Positions 49,248-60,146 of a stretch of 64,000 nt of DNA are shown here, one piece after another; position 1 is the first letter of the stretch, and each line of letters opens with the position of its first letter. Position numbers and translations under genes: made by a program. This DNA comes from Streptomyces sp. NBC_00249. GTDB lineage: Bacteria > Actinomycetota > Actinomycetes > Streptomycetales > Streptomycetaceae. Where the stretch lies: assembly GCF_026342355.1 (NCBI RefSeq), contig NZ_JAPEMV010000006.1:480482-544481 (forward strand), written 5' to 3'. The notes below the pieces were generated by a model that saw only the letters and a list, made by a program, of their open reading frames with translations, was not told the DNA's origin and did not search any database.

Positions 49248-49493
49248 ATGAATCACGCATCGAGCCGTAGCGAACAGACCACACCGCAGCGAAAGAACGC
49301 ATCCATGTGCCAGCACGAGCCTGCCTGCCCGTCATCAGAGTCCGCCGACCGGGAGGCCGCCCGCCCGGTGGCCAACCACCCGGAACAGGGCTGGAGCCTG
49401 CTGTGCAACGGCGTCCTGCTCTTCGAGGACACCGGTGAGCTGCTGCCGGACGGCCAGATCATCGCCCCGCACCGCCCGCTCGCGGCGGCGTAG
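49248..49493 (+). CDS. DUF5999 family small protein
   Basis: 81 residues. The conserved part MCQHEPACPSSESADREAAR, HPEQGWSLLCNGVLLFEDTG and ELLPDGQIIAPHRP is the DUF5999 family of streptomycetes, about 62-65 residues, with three Cys that could bind metal. ATG 49248 is preferred for its GGGGGA site; ATG 49305 would give the core family length. Function unknown. Confidence 0.8.
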   Translation: MNHASSRSEQTTPQRKNASMCQHEPACPSSESADREAARPVANHPEQGWSLLCNGVLLFEDTGELLPDGQIIAPHRPLAAA

Positions 49494-49523
49494 GGCGAGC
49501 GCACGGCGGGACAGCAGCAGACG

Positions 49524-49568
49524 GAAGGGGCCGGCCCCGGAGCGAAATGCTCCAGGACCGGCCCCTTC
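49524..49568. terminator. Bidirectional terminator between DUF5999 gene and gcvP
   Basis: An outer perfect 11-bp stem (GAAGGGGCCGG 49524-49534 with 49558-49568) encloses GGAGC/GCTCC around GAAAT. Confidence 0.8.
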
Positions 49569-49599
49569 ACCGTGTCACCCTGTCGTCCCGTACGGGACC

Positions 49600-52485
<2,886 letters not shown>

Positions 52486-52488
52486 GAC

Positions 52489-52499
52489 GGAGGCCTCCT
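52489..52499 (-). promoter_or_regulatory. gcvP ribosome binding site in a self-pairing hairpin
   Basis: AGGAGG (52494-52499) is part of GGAGGCCTCC (52489-52498), which can fold on itself. An upstream GGAGGCC (minus strand, 52544-52550) could pair with the GGCCTCC part instead and release the site. Confidence 0.45.
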
Positions 52500-52552
52500 G
52501 GTCGTATGACCTGCGAGGGGCACCACGGCGCGGGCACCCGGACGGCCTCCCC

Positions 52553-52772
52553 CTCTGTCATCTCAACCTGAGAGCTTCACCGGGCCTCACAGGGGTCGCC
52601 CGCGAGATCCGGCTTTCACCGTCGGTGAGGAGCGGAACCGGTACTGCGTGACCGGTACCGCGCCTGCTTTCCAGAGTGGCCTCACCACGTGCGGTACGTA
52701 TGCCTGAGAGATTCCGGGGAGGATTTGCTCCTTCGGCGCCTCCGTCGAACTCACTCGGAGGACTCTCCCGCA
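52553..52772 (-). ncRNA. Tandem glycine riboswitch
   Basis: Two aptamers in a row. Aptamer 1 (about 52702-52772) has GCGGGAGAG, CGCCGAAGGAGCAA and AATCTCTCAGGC. Aptamer 2 (about 52553-52676) has CTCTGGAAAGC, CACCGACGGTGAAAGCC and GTGAAGCTCTCAGG, with CTCTG/CAGAG closing the stem. Glycine binding normally turns gcv genes on. About 67 nt of expression platform lead to the gcvP start. Confidence 0.9.
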
Positions 52773-52904
52773 CAGGGTCAACAGCCGTCACCCAGCCTAC
52801 CAGCGAGGATCTGGGCGCTCCCTCGAGTGGCCCCCTCTCCAGATATGCACTTTTGTAGTCATAACGGATGAGTTGTGCATCACCTGCGACCAGACGGAGG
52901 GACC

Positions 52905-53270
52905 GTGCAGACCGACATCGATCCGCGCAGCCTGATCGGCCGCAAGGCATTCGACCGCAACGGCGCCAAGATCGGCACCGTGGACGAGGTCTACCTCGAC
53001 GATGCCACAGGGGTACCGGAATGGGCCGCCGTCCGTACGGGCCTCTTCGGCCGGGACGCCTTCGTCCCCCTGGAGCCCAGCGAGGTGGTGGGCGAGACCC
53101 TCCGCGTGCCCTTCGAGCGCTCCCTGATCAAGGACGCCCCCGACTTCGGGGTCGGCCGCCACCTCTCCCCCGAGCAGGAGCTCCAGCTCTACCACCACTA
53201 CGGGCTGGACGTGATCCTCCCGGACGACTTCCACCACCCGCCGCCCCCGCCCCCCAAGAAGCACCGCTAG
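52905..53270 (+). CDS. PRC-barrel domain protein
   Basis: 121 residues. The start QTDIDPRSLIGRKAFDRNG, then KIGTVDEVYLDDATGVPEWA and LFGRDAFVPLEPSEVVGETL, is a PRC-barrel beta fold. The end is HHPPPPPPKKHR. Function unknown; often found in stress or envelope contexts. GTG 52905 is used (GGAGGG just upstream); ATG 52875 would add 10 residues. Its stop shares CTAG with the dinB stop on the other strand. Confidence 0.83.
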   Translation: MQTDIDPRSLIGRKAFDRNGAKIGTVDEVYLDDATGVPEWAAVRTGLFGRDAFVPLEPSEVVGETLRVPFERSLIKDAPDFGVGRHLSPEQELQLYHHYGLDVILPDDFHHPPPPPPKKHR

Positions 53271-54673
53271 GCCGTCTGCTCCCGGTCCGCCGTCCCCACC
53301 AGGGGCAGCGGATCGGCCGTCTCCAGTTCCGGGTCGTCCAGCAGGAAGGTGCGGACCCGGCCCGGGGGCGATCCGGGCCGCTCGAACCGTACGGTCACCC
53401 GCCCGACCCCGCTGCCCTGCACCCAGCCCGGCCCGTACACGGCGTGCCGTACGTCGCTCCCCGCCGCCCAGTGGCGCGCGGGAGCGGCCTCCTGCTCCGC
53501 CACCGCCGCCTCCCGGGCCGGCTCCCCCATCGCCGCCCCCGCCGCCGCCTCCGGCGCCCCTTCCGCCTCCTGGGCCTCCCCCGCCCCGTCGGCGTCGGTG
53601 CCGAGCGCCTGGGCGAAGAGGTCCTCCTGCGTGTAGTCCGCGAGCCCGGTCACGCCGACGCCCAGCAGCCGCACCCCGCCGGTGGTGTCCACGCCCTCCA
53701 GCAGCCGCGCCGCGGCCTCCCGCACCACCGCGGGATCGTCGGTCGGCCCGCGCAGGGTCTCCGAGCGGGTCAGCGTGGAGAAGTCGTACCGCCGCACCTT
53801 CAGGACGATGGTCCGCCCGGAGTGCCCCGAAGCCCGCAGCCGCCCCACGCACCGGTCGGCGAGCCGCTGCACCTCGCCCCGGATCCGCACCCGGTCGTGG
53901 ATGTCCACGTCGAAGGTGTCCTCCACCGACACCGATTTCGCGTCCCGCTCCGCGACCACGGGCCGGTCGTCCAGCCCCAGCGCCATCCGGTACAGGCCGA
54001 CCCCGTGCGCCCGGCCCACCATCCGGACCAGCTCGTCCTCACCGGCCTCGGCCAGCTCCCCCACGGTGGTGATCCCGGCCCGCCGCAGGTGCTCCCCGGT
54101 GGCCGGGCCCACCCCCGGCAGGGTCCGCACCGACATCGGCGCGAGCAGCTCCCGCTCGGTCCCCGGCTCGATCAGCAGCAGCCCGGCCGGCTTGGCCTCC
54201 TCGGAGGCCACCTTGGCCAGCATCTTCGACCCGGCCAGGCCCACCGAGCCGCTGAGCCCCGTCAGGGCCGCGATGTCCGCCCGCAGCCGCTCCCCGGTGG
54301 CGCGGGCGCTCTCCGCGTCGAAGGCCCTGCCGCCCGCCTCCAGGTCCACGAAGGCCTCGTCCAGGCTGAGGGGCTCCACGAGGGGCGACAGCTCCCGCAG
54401 CAGCCCCATGACGGTCTCGCTGACCTCCTTGTAGAGGCTGAAGCGGGGGATCAGGTAGGCGCCGTTCGGGCACAGCCTGCGGGCCTGCGCGGTCGGCATC
54501 GCGGAGTGCACCCCGAAGCGCCTGGCCTCGTAGGAGGCGGTCGCGACGACCCCGCGCGGCCCGAGCCCGCCGACGATCACGGCCTTCCCGCGCAGACTGG
54601 GCTTCGCCGCCTGCTCCACGGAGGCGTAGAAGGCGTCCATGTCCAGGTGCAGGATGGTCGGGGCGGCTCTCAC
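53267..54673 (-). CDS. dinB: DNA polymerase IV
   Basis: 468 residues. Y-family motifs: LHLDMDAFYASVE, ATASYEARRFGVHSAMP, LSLDEAFVDLEAG, and the little-finger region with LLGVGVTGLADY. A C-terminal addition of about 100 residues (Ala/Glu-rich linker then VYGPGWVQGSGVGRVTVRFE) is longer than E. coli DinB (351). Makes short, error-prone patches during translesion synthesis. GTG start. Ends tail-to-tail with the PRC-barrel gene, sharing CTAG (53267-53270) as both stop codons. Confidence 0.92.
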   Translation of the reverse strand: MRAAPTILHLDMDAFYASVEQAAKPSLRGKAVIVGGLGPRGVVATASYEARRFGVHSAMPTAQARRLCPNGAYLIPRFSLYKEVSETVMGLLRELSPLVEPLSLDEAFVDLEAGGRAFDAESARATGERLRADIAALTGLSGSVGLAGSKMLAKVASEEAKPAGLLLIEPGTERELLAPMSVRTLPGVGPATGEHLRRAGITTVGELAEAGEDELVRMVGRAHGVGLYRMALGLDDRPVVAERDAKSVSVEDTFDVDIHDRVRIRGEVQRLADRCVGRLRASGHSGRTIVLKVRRYDFSTLTRSETLRGPTDDPAVVREAAARLLEGVDTTGGVRLLGVGVTGLADYTQEDLFAQALGTDADGAGEAQEAEGAPEAAAGAAMGEPAREAAVAEQEAAPARHWAAGSDVRHAVYGPGWVQGSGVGRVTVRFERPGSPPGRVRTFLLDDPELETADPLPLVGTADREQTA

Positions 54674-54729
54674 AGCACCGATGCTGCCCTACGCCACTGA
54701 CAACGGGCCGCCGCCCGCACCCTCGGGAG

Positions 54730-55368
54730 TCAGACGGCCCTGTTGCGGCGGGCCGCCAGCTCGTCCGCCGGGTTGTGGCCCACCAGGGTCTCCCCCGTGT
54801 CCACGCGCTCCCCGTGCAGCTGCGACAGGGCGCTCTCCACGTCCCGCCAGACCACGCCCACCGCGATGCCGAAGACGCCCTGCCCGCCCTGGAGCAGGCT
54901 CACCACCTGGTCCGGGGAGGTGCACTCGTACACGGTGGCGCCGTCGCTCATCAGCGTCATGCGCTCCAGGTCGCCGAAGCCCCGCTCCTGCAGGTGCTGC
55001 ACGGCGGTACGGATGTTCTGCAGCGCCACTCCGGTGTCCAGGAAGCGCTTCACGATCTTGAGGACGACCACGTCCCGGAAGCTGTACAGCCGCTGCGTCC
55101 CCGACCCGTAGGCGGGACGCACGCTCGGCTCGACCAGCCCGGTCCGCGCCCAGTAGTCGAGCTGCCGGTACGTGATGCCGGCCGCGGCGCACGCCGTCGG
55201 CCCCCGGTAGCCGACCTGCTCCGGTGCCGGGGCGTCGCTCACCGGTCCGACCGGCGTCGACGCCGGCTGCCGGTGCGCGGAACCCGCCGCGCCACCGTGC
55301 AGCGGGTACGGCGCACCGTCGCTCCGCGCGGGGATGCCCCCGGTCGTACCGTCGCCCGTGATCCTCAC
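54730..55368 (-). CDS. MerR family regulator, first of the pair (Rv1830-like)
   Basis: 212 residues. A disordered start of about 45 residues precedes the MerR HTH VGYRGPTACAAAGITYRQLDYW and the long helix; there are no Cys clusters typical of metal sensors. Order and features fit the mycobacterial Rv1830 type, two-gene neighbours included. GTG 55368 has GGAGGG 5 nt upstream. The promoter carries palindromes (55394-55455). Confidence 0.86.
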   Translation of the reverse strand: MRITGDGTTGGIPARSDGAPYPLHGGAAGSAHRQPASTPVGPVSDAPAPEQVGYRGPTACAAAGITYRQLDYWARTGLVEPSVRPAYGSGTQRLYSFRDVVVLKIVKRFLDTGVALQNIRTAVQHLQERGFGDLERMTLMSDGATVYECTSPDQVVSLLQGGQGVFGIAVGVVWRDVESALSQLHGERVDTGETLVGHNPADELAARRNRAV

Positions 55369-55393
55369 GCCGACCCTCCGTCCTTGACCTGCC

Positions 55394-55455
55394 ACCTTGA
55401 AGGTAGGCAGTGACCAGGGGTGCGTCAACGATCGCCACACTCGGCACGCCGAGTG
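55394..55455 (-). promoter_or_regulatory. Promoter and palindromes upstream of the first MerR gene
   Basis: TTGACG (55423-55428), 17-bp spacer, TACCTT (55400-55405). ACCTT-G-AAGGT (55394-55404) overlaps the -10 box and is flanked by CTGCC/GGCAG; CACTCGGC-AC-GCCGAGTG (55438-55455) is a second perfect palindrome upstream. Confidence 0.55.
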
Positions 55456-55593
55456 ATAATCACCCTGAGAGTGGTTTCCCGTACCCCCTTGCGGGGAAAG
55501 GCTACTCGAATGGGCTGAAAGTCCCCGGAGGACGACGCGGCCCGCGTTTCACCGCGGACCCCCGGCCTTCCGGCCTCCTACCGCCCCGGCCGC

Positions 55594-56067
55594 CTACTGC
55601 GGCCCCGTTCCGAAGTCCTCCGGCGAGATCTGGTCGAGGAACTCACGGAACTTCTCCACCTCGTCCTCCTGCTCGTCGGGAATGGCGATTCCGGCGTCGT
55701 CGAGCACGCCGTCACTGCCGTAGATCGGCGTCCCCGTCCGCAGGGCCAGCGCTATGGCGTCGGAAGGCCGCGCGCTCACCTCGACCCCGCTGGCGAAGAC
55801 CAGCTCCGCGTAGAAGACGCCCTCCCGCAGATCCGTGATCCGGACCTCGGTGAGCTCCTCACCGACCGCCTCCAGCACGTCCTTGAACAGGTCGTGCGTC
55901 AGCGGCCGGGCAGGGGCCATCCCCTGCTGCGCGAAGGCAATGGCGGTCGCCTCCCCTGGTCCGATCCAGATGGGGAGGTACCGGTCGCCTCCCACTTCAC
56001 GCAGGAGCACGATCGGTTGGTTGGAGGGCATTTCCACCCGGACACCCACAACGTCGAGCTCGTTCAC
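55594..56067 (-). CDS. Bifunctional nuclease family protein (DUF151, Rv1829-like)
   Basis: 157 residues. NELDVVGVRVEMPSNQPIVLL, YLPIWIGPGEATAIAFAQQG and ARPSDAIALALRTGTPIY are the DUF151/BFN core; the family has proposed DNase/RNase activity. The end EEDEVEKFREFLDQISPEDFG is typical. Placed between two MerR genes as in mycobacteria. GTG 56067 comes 6 nt after TAGGGT (56074-56079), leaderless. Confidence 0.88.
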   Translation of the reverse strand: MNELDVVGVRVEMPSNQPIVLLREVGGDRYLPIWIGPGEATAIAFAQQGMAPARPLTHDLFKDVLEAVGEELTEVRITDLREGVFYAELVFASGVEVSARPSDAIALALRTGTPIYGSDGVLDDAGIAIPDEQEDEVEKFREFLDQISPEDFGTGPQ

Positions 56068-56073
56068 ACAGCA

Positions 56074-56096
56074 ACCCTAGGACCTGCCCGGCAGGT
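56074..56096 (-). promoter_or_regulatory. DUF151 promoter box with adjacent palindrome
   Basis: TAGGGT (56074-56079) is preceded by the perfect palindrome ACCTGCC-C-GGCAGGT (56082-56096), lying where MerR proteins bind (between -10 and -35). Confidence 0.5.
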
Positions 56097-56130
56097 TTGG
56101 GTAGTCGGGGCCCCCGTCGACCGACTCGGG

Positions 56131-56907
56131 TCAGGGCAGCCGGACCCCGAGCGCGGTCTGCACGAGGGCCTCGTGGAGGCGTACGCACAGCCCCGCGAGC
56201 TCCTTCATCGTGGCTTCCGCGTGCGCCCGGGTCTGCGGGTTGCGGTGCCGGCGCAGCGGTGAGACGACCTGTTCCACCAGACCGGCCTCCCGGTCCGCGG
56301 CCGCTTTCATAGCGCGCAGATGGCGCGGCTCCAGCCCGAATCGACCGAGGTCCGCGATCAGCCGGGCCACGGTGACCGTCTCGGCGTCGAACCCGCCGCC
56401 GGAGGCCTCGGAGATGAGCCCGTACGACTCCCACTCCACGAGCTGGACCTCGTCCACCTCCGCGGCGGCGATCAGCTCGGCACGGCCCACCCGGGCCACG
56501 GTCGGCCGCTCCCGGCCCGCCTCGCCGTACAGGACCTCAGGGCCGGCATCCACGGACTCCCCGTGCGCGGTGGGCGCGGGGATGCGGATCTGCTCGCCCC
56601 GGTCGAGGGCGTCGAGCTGCTCCCGGATGACCTTCAACGGGAGGTAGTGGTCGCGCTGGAGGCGCAGCACGCGGGCGAGCCGCTCCACGTCGCCCGTGCT
56701 GAACTTGCGGTACCCCGACGGCGTGCGCCGGGGCTCGACGAGCCCCTCCGCCTCCAGGAAGCGGATCTTCGAGATGGTGACTTCGGGGAACTCGTCGCGC
56801 AGCGTGGTCAGCACCGTGCCGATGCTCACCAGCCGCCCGGCCGAGGCTGAGGCGGCACTACCGGCGGTGCCGTTCTTCGGGGCACCGCCGGTGGGGGTAC
56901 GCAGCAT
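56131..56907 (-). CDS. MerR family regulator, second of the pair (Rv1828-like)
   Basis: 258 residues. MerR HTH with VSIGTVLTTLRDEFPEVTIS, KIRFLEAEGLVEPRRTPSGYRKFS and the long coil; a C-terminal domain of about 110 residues carries LIADLGRFGLEPRHLRAMKA. No metal-binding Cys set. Lies 19 bases after the FHA gene, so the two are probably cotranscribed. ATG 56907 chosen; further upstream in-frame starts run into the FHA gene. Confidence 0.87.
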   Translation of the reverse strand: MLRTPTGGAPKNGTAGSAASASAGRLVSIGTVLTTLRDEFPEVTISKIRFLEAEGLVEPRRTPSGYRKFSTGDVERLARVLRLQRDHYLPLKVIREQLDALDRGEQIRIPAPTAHGESVDAGPEVLYGEAGRERPTVARVGRAELIAAAEVDEVQLVEWESYGLISEASGGGFDAETVTVARLIADLGRFGLEPRHLRAMKAAADREAGLVEQVVSPLRRHRNPQTRAHAEATMKELAGLCVRLHEALVQTALGVRLP

Positions 56908-56926
56908 GGGACCTTCCCTTGACGGG

Positions 56927-57760
56927 TCAGATGCTCCGCAGGCTCGCGTAGAAGACCAGCCGGTACTTGCCGATCTGCACCTCGTCGCCGTTGTGCAGGG
57001 CGACGGAGTCGATCGGCTCACGGTTCACGTACGTGCCGTTGAGGCTGCCCACGTCGGAGACGGTGAAGCCACCGTCCTGGCCCCGGCGGAAGTCGACATG
57101 ACGCCGGGAGACGGTGACGTCGTCCAGGAAGATGTCGCTCTGCGGGTGGCGTCCCGCCGTGGTCAGCTCACCGTCCAGCAGGAAGCGGCTGCCGGAGTTG
57201 GGCCCGCGCCGGACGATCAGCAGCGCGGAACCGGGCGGCAGCGCTTCCACCGCGGCCTGGGCCTCGGGGGACAGCGAGGACGACACGTGCTGTCCCGACA
57301 CCTCGGCCTCGTAGGCCTCGAGGCCCGAGATCGAGATCGTGGACGTGGTCTCCGAGGCACGCTCCGGCGTCAGGCCCGGCCGCAGCGGCGCCCCGCAGTT
57401 GGAGCAGAACCGGCTGGCCGCATCGCTGCGGTGCCCGCACCTGCTGCACACCTGCTCGGCCGACATGGACGGCTCCTCGCGCCGCGGCTGCCCCGCGGAG
57501 GCATTGGTGGCGTACGGGTCGGGCGTAAACCCTCCACCCGTACTTGAGGTTGATGGTTCACCGAAACCTATGCGTCCGGAACCGGCAGGGTCAACACTCG
57601 ACGCGCCCTGCGCGCCCGAATTGTCTCCCGGGCCGGCCACCTCGTCGCGGAAGAGCGGCCGGTCGCCCTGCCCTTCCCCCTCGCCATGACCCGCACGGTG
57701 ACGCGCCGCGCCACTCTCCTCGCGGTTCTTCTTGCCGAACAACTTCTCAAACAACTTCAC
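56927..57760 (-). CDS. FHA-domain protein, GarA/OdhI-type with zinc ribbon
   Basis: 277 residues. A basic start, a disordered region, a four-Cys zinc ribbon (C105, C108, C119, C122), an ETT motif at 137-139 (SETTSTIS) like the phosphorylation site of GarA, and a C-terminal FHA domain (TAGRHPQSDI, SRRH, SLNGTYVNRE). GarA proteins control 2-oxoglutarate dehydrogenase and glutamate enzymes, switched off by Ser/Thr kinases at this motif. The ribbon makes it larger than mycobacterial GarA. GTG 57760 with GGGG 8 nt upstream. Confidence 0.88.
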   Translation of the reverse strand: MKLFEKLFGKKNREESGAARHRAGHGEGEGQGDRPLFRDEVAGPGDNSGAQGASSVDPAGSGRIGFGEPSTSSTGGGFTPDPYATNASAGQPRREEPSMSAEQVCSRCGHRSDAASRFCSNCGAPLRPGLTPERASETTSTISISGLEAYEAEVSGQHVSSSLSPEAQAAVEALPPGSALLIVRRGPNSGSRFLLDGELTTAGRHPQSDIFLDDVTVSRRHVDFRRGQDGGFTVSDVGSLNGTYVNREPIDSVALHNGDEVQIGKYRLVFYASLRSI

Positions 57761-57950
57761 GGGCGATTCCCCTTGACCGAAACAGACCCGCCCGTGGGGC
57801 AGGACGAACTCTGCATGCACACACCTGCCGACCCGGACATTCTCACAACGTCCGTAACCACCAGACAGTTTCCACCACGCACCGCGACTTCGGTGCGTCG
57901 ACCCCCCGCAGGCATCCGCCCGCGTGAGCCGCTCCACATTCCACCCGGCC

Positions 57951-58796
57951 TCACGGTGATGACGACCGAGCGTAGTCAGGCTGCTTCGCAGCCCGCAAGG
58001 CGTCCACAACGATCTTCGCCGACCGTGTGACGGCGACGGTGGCGTGTTCCTTCTCCAGCGTCTGCACGACACCGCCCGGGATGTTGAGGGCGGGCTCCAG
58101 ATCCTGCGGTTTGCCGATCACCCTGAACTCGTAGGGCTGTGTGATCTTCTTACCGTCGATCGCGACCCCGCCGCCCTCGTCCGAGAAGTACGAGCCCGCC
58201 ACGACGCGCACGCCGTTGATCTGGATCGCCTCGGCGCCGGCCGCCCGCAGCTCCTGCAAGGTGTCCAGCAGCTGGTCGGACCGCACCTGCCCCTTGGGAT
58301 CGGTGATCCGCAGCGTGATCCCGGGCCCCTGAGCAGCTACGGTACCGGCCAGGATGCCCAGTTGGCGCTCCTTCTCCACGGTCTGTCTGCGCGCCTCCTC
58401 GGCCTGGTTGGAGCTGCTCTGGAGCTCCTTGCGCTGGTCGTCCAGCCGCTGCTTCTCGTCCTCCAGGCGCTTGGTGCGTCCGTCCAGCTCGTCGAGGATC
58501 CGTACGAGGTCCTCCTGGCGGGCGCCGCGCAGCGGTGCGCTGGAGTCGCTGTTGGAGCGGACCTGGATCGCGAGCCCGAGCCCCAGGACGAACAGCAGCA
58601 GCGCGACGATCAGTTGGGCCCGGCTCACCCGCGGCGGCCACAGACCGGCCGCGAGCCGCTGCCGCCCGGTCTGCTCGGGCTCTGCGGGCTCCGCCGGCTC
58701 TGCGGGCCGAGCGGCCTGCGCGGGCTGCTCCTTCGGCGGCTGCGCCGGGACCTCGGGCTCCTCGGGCGGGGTGTTGTCCGTACTCATCGGCGTCAC
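57951..58796 (-). CDS. DUF881 family membrane protein
   Basis: 281 residues. Pro/Glu-rich cytosolic start, one membrane helix (AQLIVALLLFVLGLGLAIQV), a coiled-coil stretch (TKRLEDEKQRLDDQRKEL) and the DUF881 domain with GILAGTVAAQGPGITLRITD and AEAIQINGVRVVAGSYF. Function unknown, outside the membrane. GTG 58796 overlaps the small basic protein stop as GTGA (58793-58796). Confidence 0.88.
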   Translation of the reverse strand: MTPMSTDNTPPEEPEVPAQPPKEQPAQAARPAEPAEPAEPEQTGRQRLAAGLWPPRVSRAQLIVALLLFVLGLGLAIQVRSNSDSSAPLRGARQEDLVRILDELDGRTKRLEDEKQRLDDQRKELQSSSNQAEEARRQTVEKERQLGILAGTVAAQGPGITLRITDPKGQVRSDQLLDTLQELRAAGAEAIQINGVRVVAGSYFSDEGGGVAIDGKKITQPYEFRVIGKPQDLEPALNIPGGVVQTLEKEHATVAVTRSAKIVVDALRAAKQPDYARSSSP

Positions 58797-59125
58797 GCCC
58801 GGAAGACGTGCCGGCGGATGGCCGCGGCGTTGGAGAAGATCCGGATGCCGAGGACGACGACCACACCCGTCGACAGCTGGGACCCGACGCCCAGCTTGTC
58901 ACCGAGGAAGACGATCAGCGCGGCCACGACCACGTTGGACAGGAAGGACACCACGAAGACCTTGTCCACGAAGATGCCGTCCAGCATCGCGCGCAGACCG
59001 CCGAACACCGCGTCGAGCGCGGCCACCACGGCGATCGGCAGATAAGGCTCGACCACGGCCGGCACTTCGGGCCGGACCAGAAGTCCGACCACCACTCCGG
59101 CCACGAGGCCCAGTACCGCGATCAC
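58793..59125 (-). CDS. sbp: Small basic protein (DUF1290)
   Basis: 110 residues, four hydrophobic segments, with AVVEPYLPIAVVAALDAVFGGLRAML and FLSNVVVAALIVFLGDKLGVG typical of the DUF1290/Sbp family. Role unknown; it lies between two DUF881 genes, as in many Gram-positives where it neighbours division and envelope genes. GTG 59125 overlaps the upstream stop as GTGA (59122-59125). Confidence 0.9.
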   Translation of the reverse strand: MIAVLGLVAGVVVGLLVRPEVPAVVEPYLPIAVVAALDAVFGGLRAMLDGIFVDKVFVVSFLSNVVVAALIVFLGDKLGVGSQLSTGVVVVLGIRIFSNAAAIRRHVFRA

Positions 59126-60027
59126 GATGCACCCTTCTTCGGCTCTGCTGCTGTAGCTGTTCGTACGGTCAGGCTCGACGCCGCCGGCAGCTTCACCTGG
59201 TCCAGGGCGGACAGGGCGTAGCGGATCCCGTAGCTCTCCTGGAGGACGTGCAGGTACTGGCCGTCCACGGAGTCCTGGAAGGCGGCGGGCAGCCGCTTCT
59301 TGTCGCCCACCGCGAGGATCTCGTAGGGCGGCACCAGCGGCCTGTTGTCGACCAGTATCGCGTCACCGGCGGCCCTGATCGCCGACAGCGCCGTCAGCCG
59401 CTGCCCGTTGATCGACACCGCCTCGGCCCCGGCCTGCCAGAGCCCGTTGACGATCCTCTGCATGTCCCGGTCCCGGACCCGCCCGGTGTCGGAGAACCCG
59501 GCGCTCTCGCGCGGTCCGCCACCACCGGCCGAGGAAGATCCCTTGGCGTCGTCCACCACCAGCTTGACGCCGGAACCGTGCACTTCGGTTGCACCCGACA
59601 GCAACGCCACCAGCTGTCCCTGCTCACCACCGTGCTGCTTGAGCGCCTCGCGCTGGCTGTCGGCGACCTCGCCGCCCAGCCGCTCCACGTCCCGCTCCAG
59701 GCCGTCCGCGTGCGCGTCGGCCCGCTGCACCCTGTCGATCAGCTCCTGGCGTTCCTTGGCCAGCACGGGGGCGGCTATCCGCGCCTGCGCCGCGCCCAGC
59801 GTGACGACCATGGCCGCGAGCACGAGCCCGGCGGCGAGCGCCAGCTTGGCCTTCAGGGTCCGCGGCAGGCCCGCCGTACCGTCCGCCTCGCGCCGGGCGG
59901 TCGCCTGCGCGTAGCCCTCGTCGAGACTGTGGTCCATCACGTGCGTCAGCAGCGACATGGAGGCGTCCGGGCGCGCGGGCGGTGTGGCCGAGCTCCGGCT
60001 GTTGGGCGGCTGCGACATGCCGCACAT
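59122..60027 (-). CDS. DUF881 family membrane protein
   Basis: 301 residues. Cytosolic start, one membrane helix (LALAAGLVLAAMVVTLGAAQ), coiled coil and DUF881 domain (TEVHGSGVKLVVDDAKG; AEAVSINGQRLTALSAIRAA). A Ser/Gly insert SSSAGGGGPRESAG sits inside the domain. First gene of the three-gene GTGA-coupled operon. ATG 60027 or ATG 60018 (MSQPPNSRSS) may be the start; neither has a ribosome binding site. Confidence 0.87.
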   Translation of the reverse strand: MCGMSQPPNSRSSATPPARPDASMSLLTHVMDHSLDEGYAQATARREADGTAGLPRTLKAKLALAAGLVLAAMVVTLGAAQARIAAPVLAKERQELIDRVQRADAHADGLERDVERLGGEVADSQREALKQHGGEQGQLVALLSGATEVHGSGVKLVVDDAKGSSSAGGGGPRESAGFSDTGRVRDRDMQRIVNGLWQAGAEAVSINGQRLTALSAIRAAGDAILVDNRPLVPPYEILAVGDKKRLPAAFQDSVDGQYLHVLQESYGIRYALSALDQVKLPAASSLTVRTATAAEPKKGAS

Positions 60028-60063
60028 CGTCGCATGTCGGCGCCGTACACACCGAATGCGTCC

Positions 60064-60110
60064 GTCCGGCGGGCCGGGCCGGGCGACTGCCCGTACCCGG
60101 CCCGCCGGAC
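60064..60110. terminator. Strong terminator between the guanylyltransferase and DUF881 genes
   Basis: A perfect 15-bp stem (60064-60078 with 60096-60110) encloses a loop that itself holds GGGC-GACT-GCCC. It separates the two transcription units. Confidence 0.85.
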
Positions 60111-60146
60111 GTCCGTCCTACGGGGCGCAGGCGCCCCTCACCGGGG

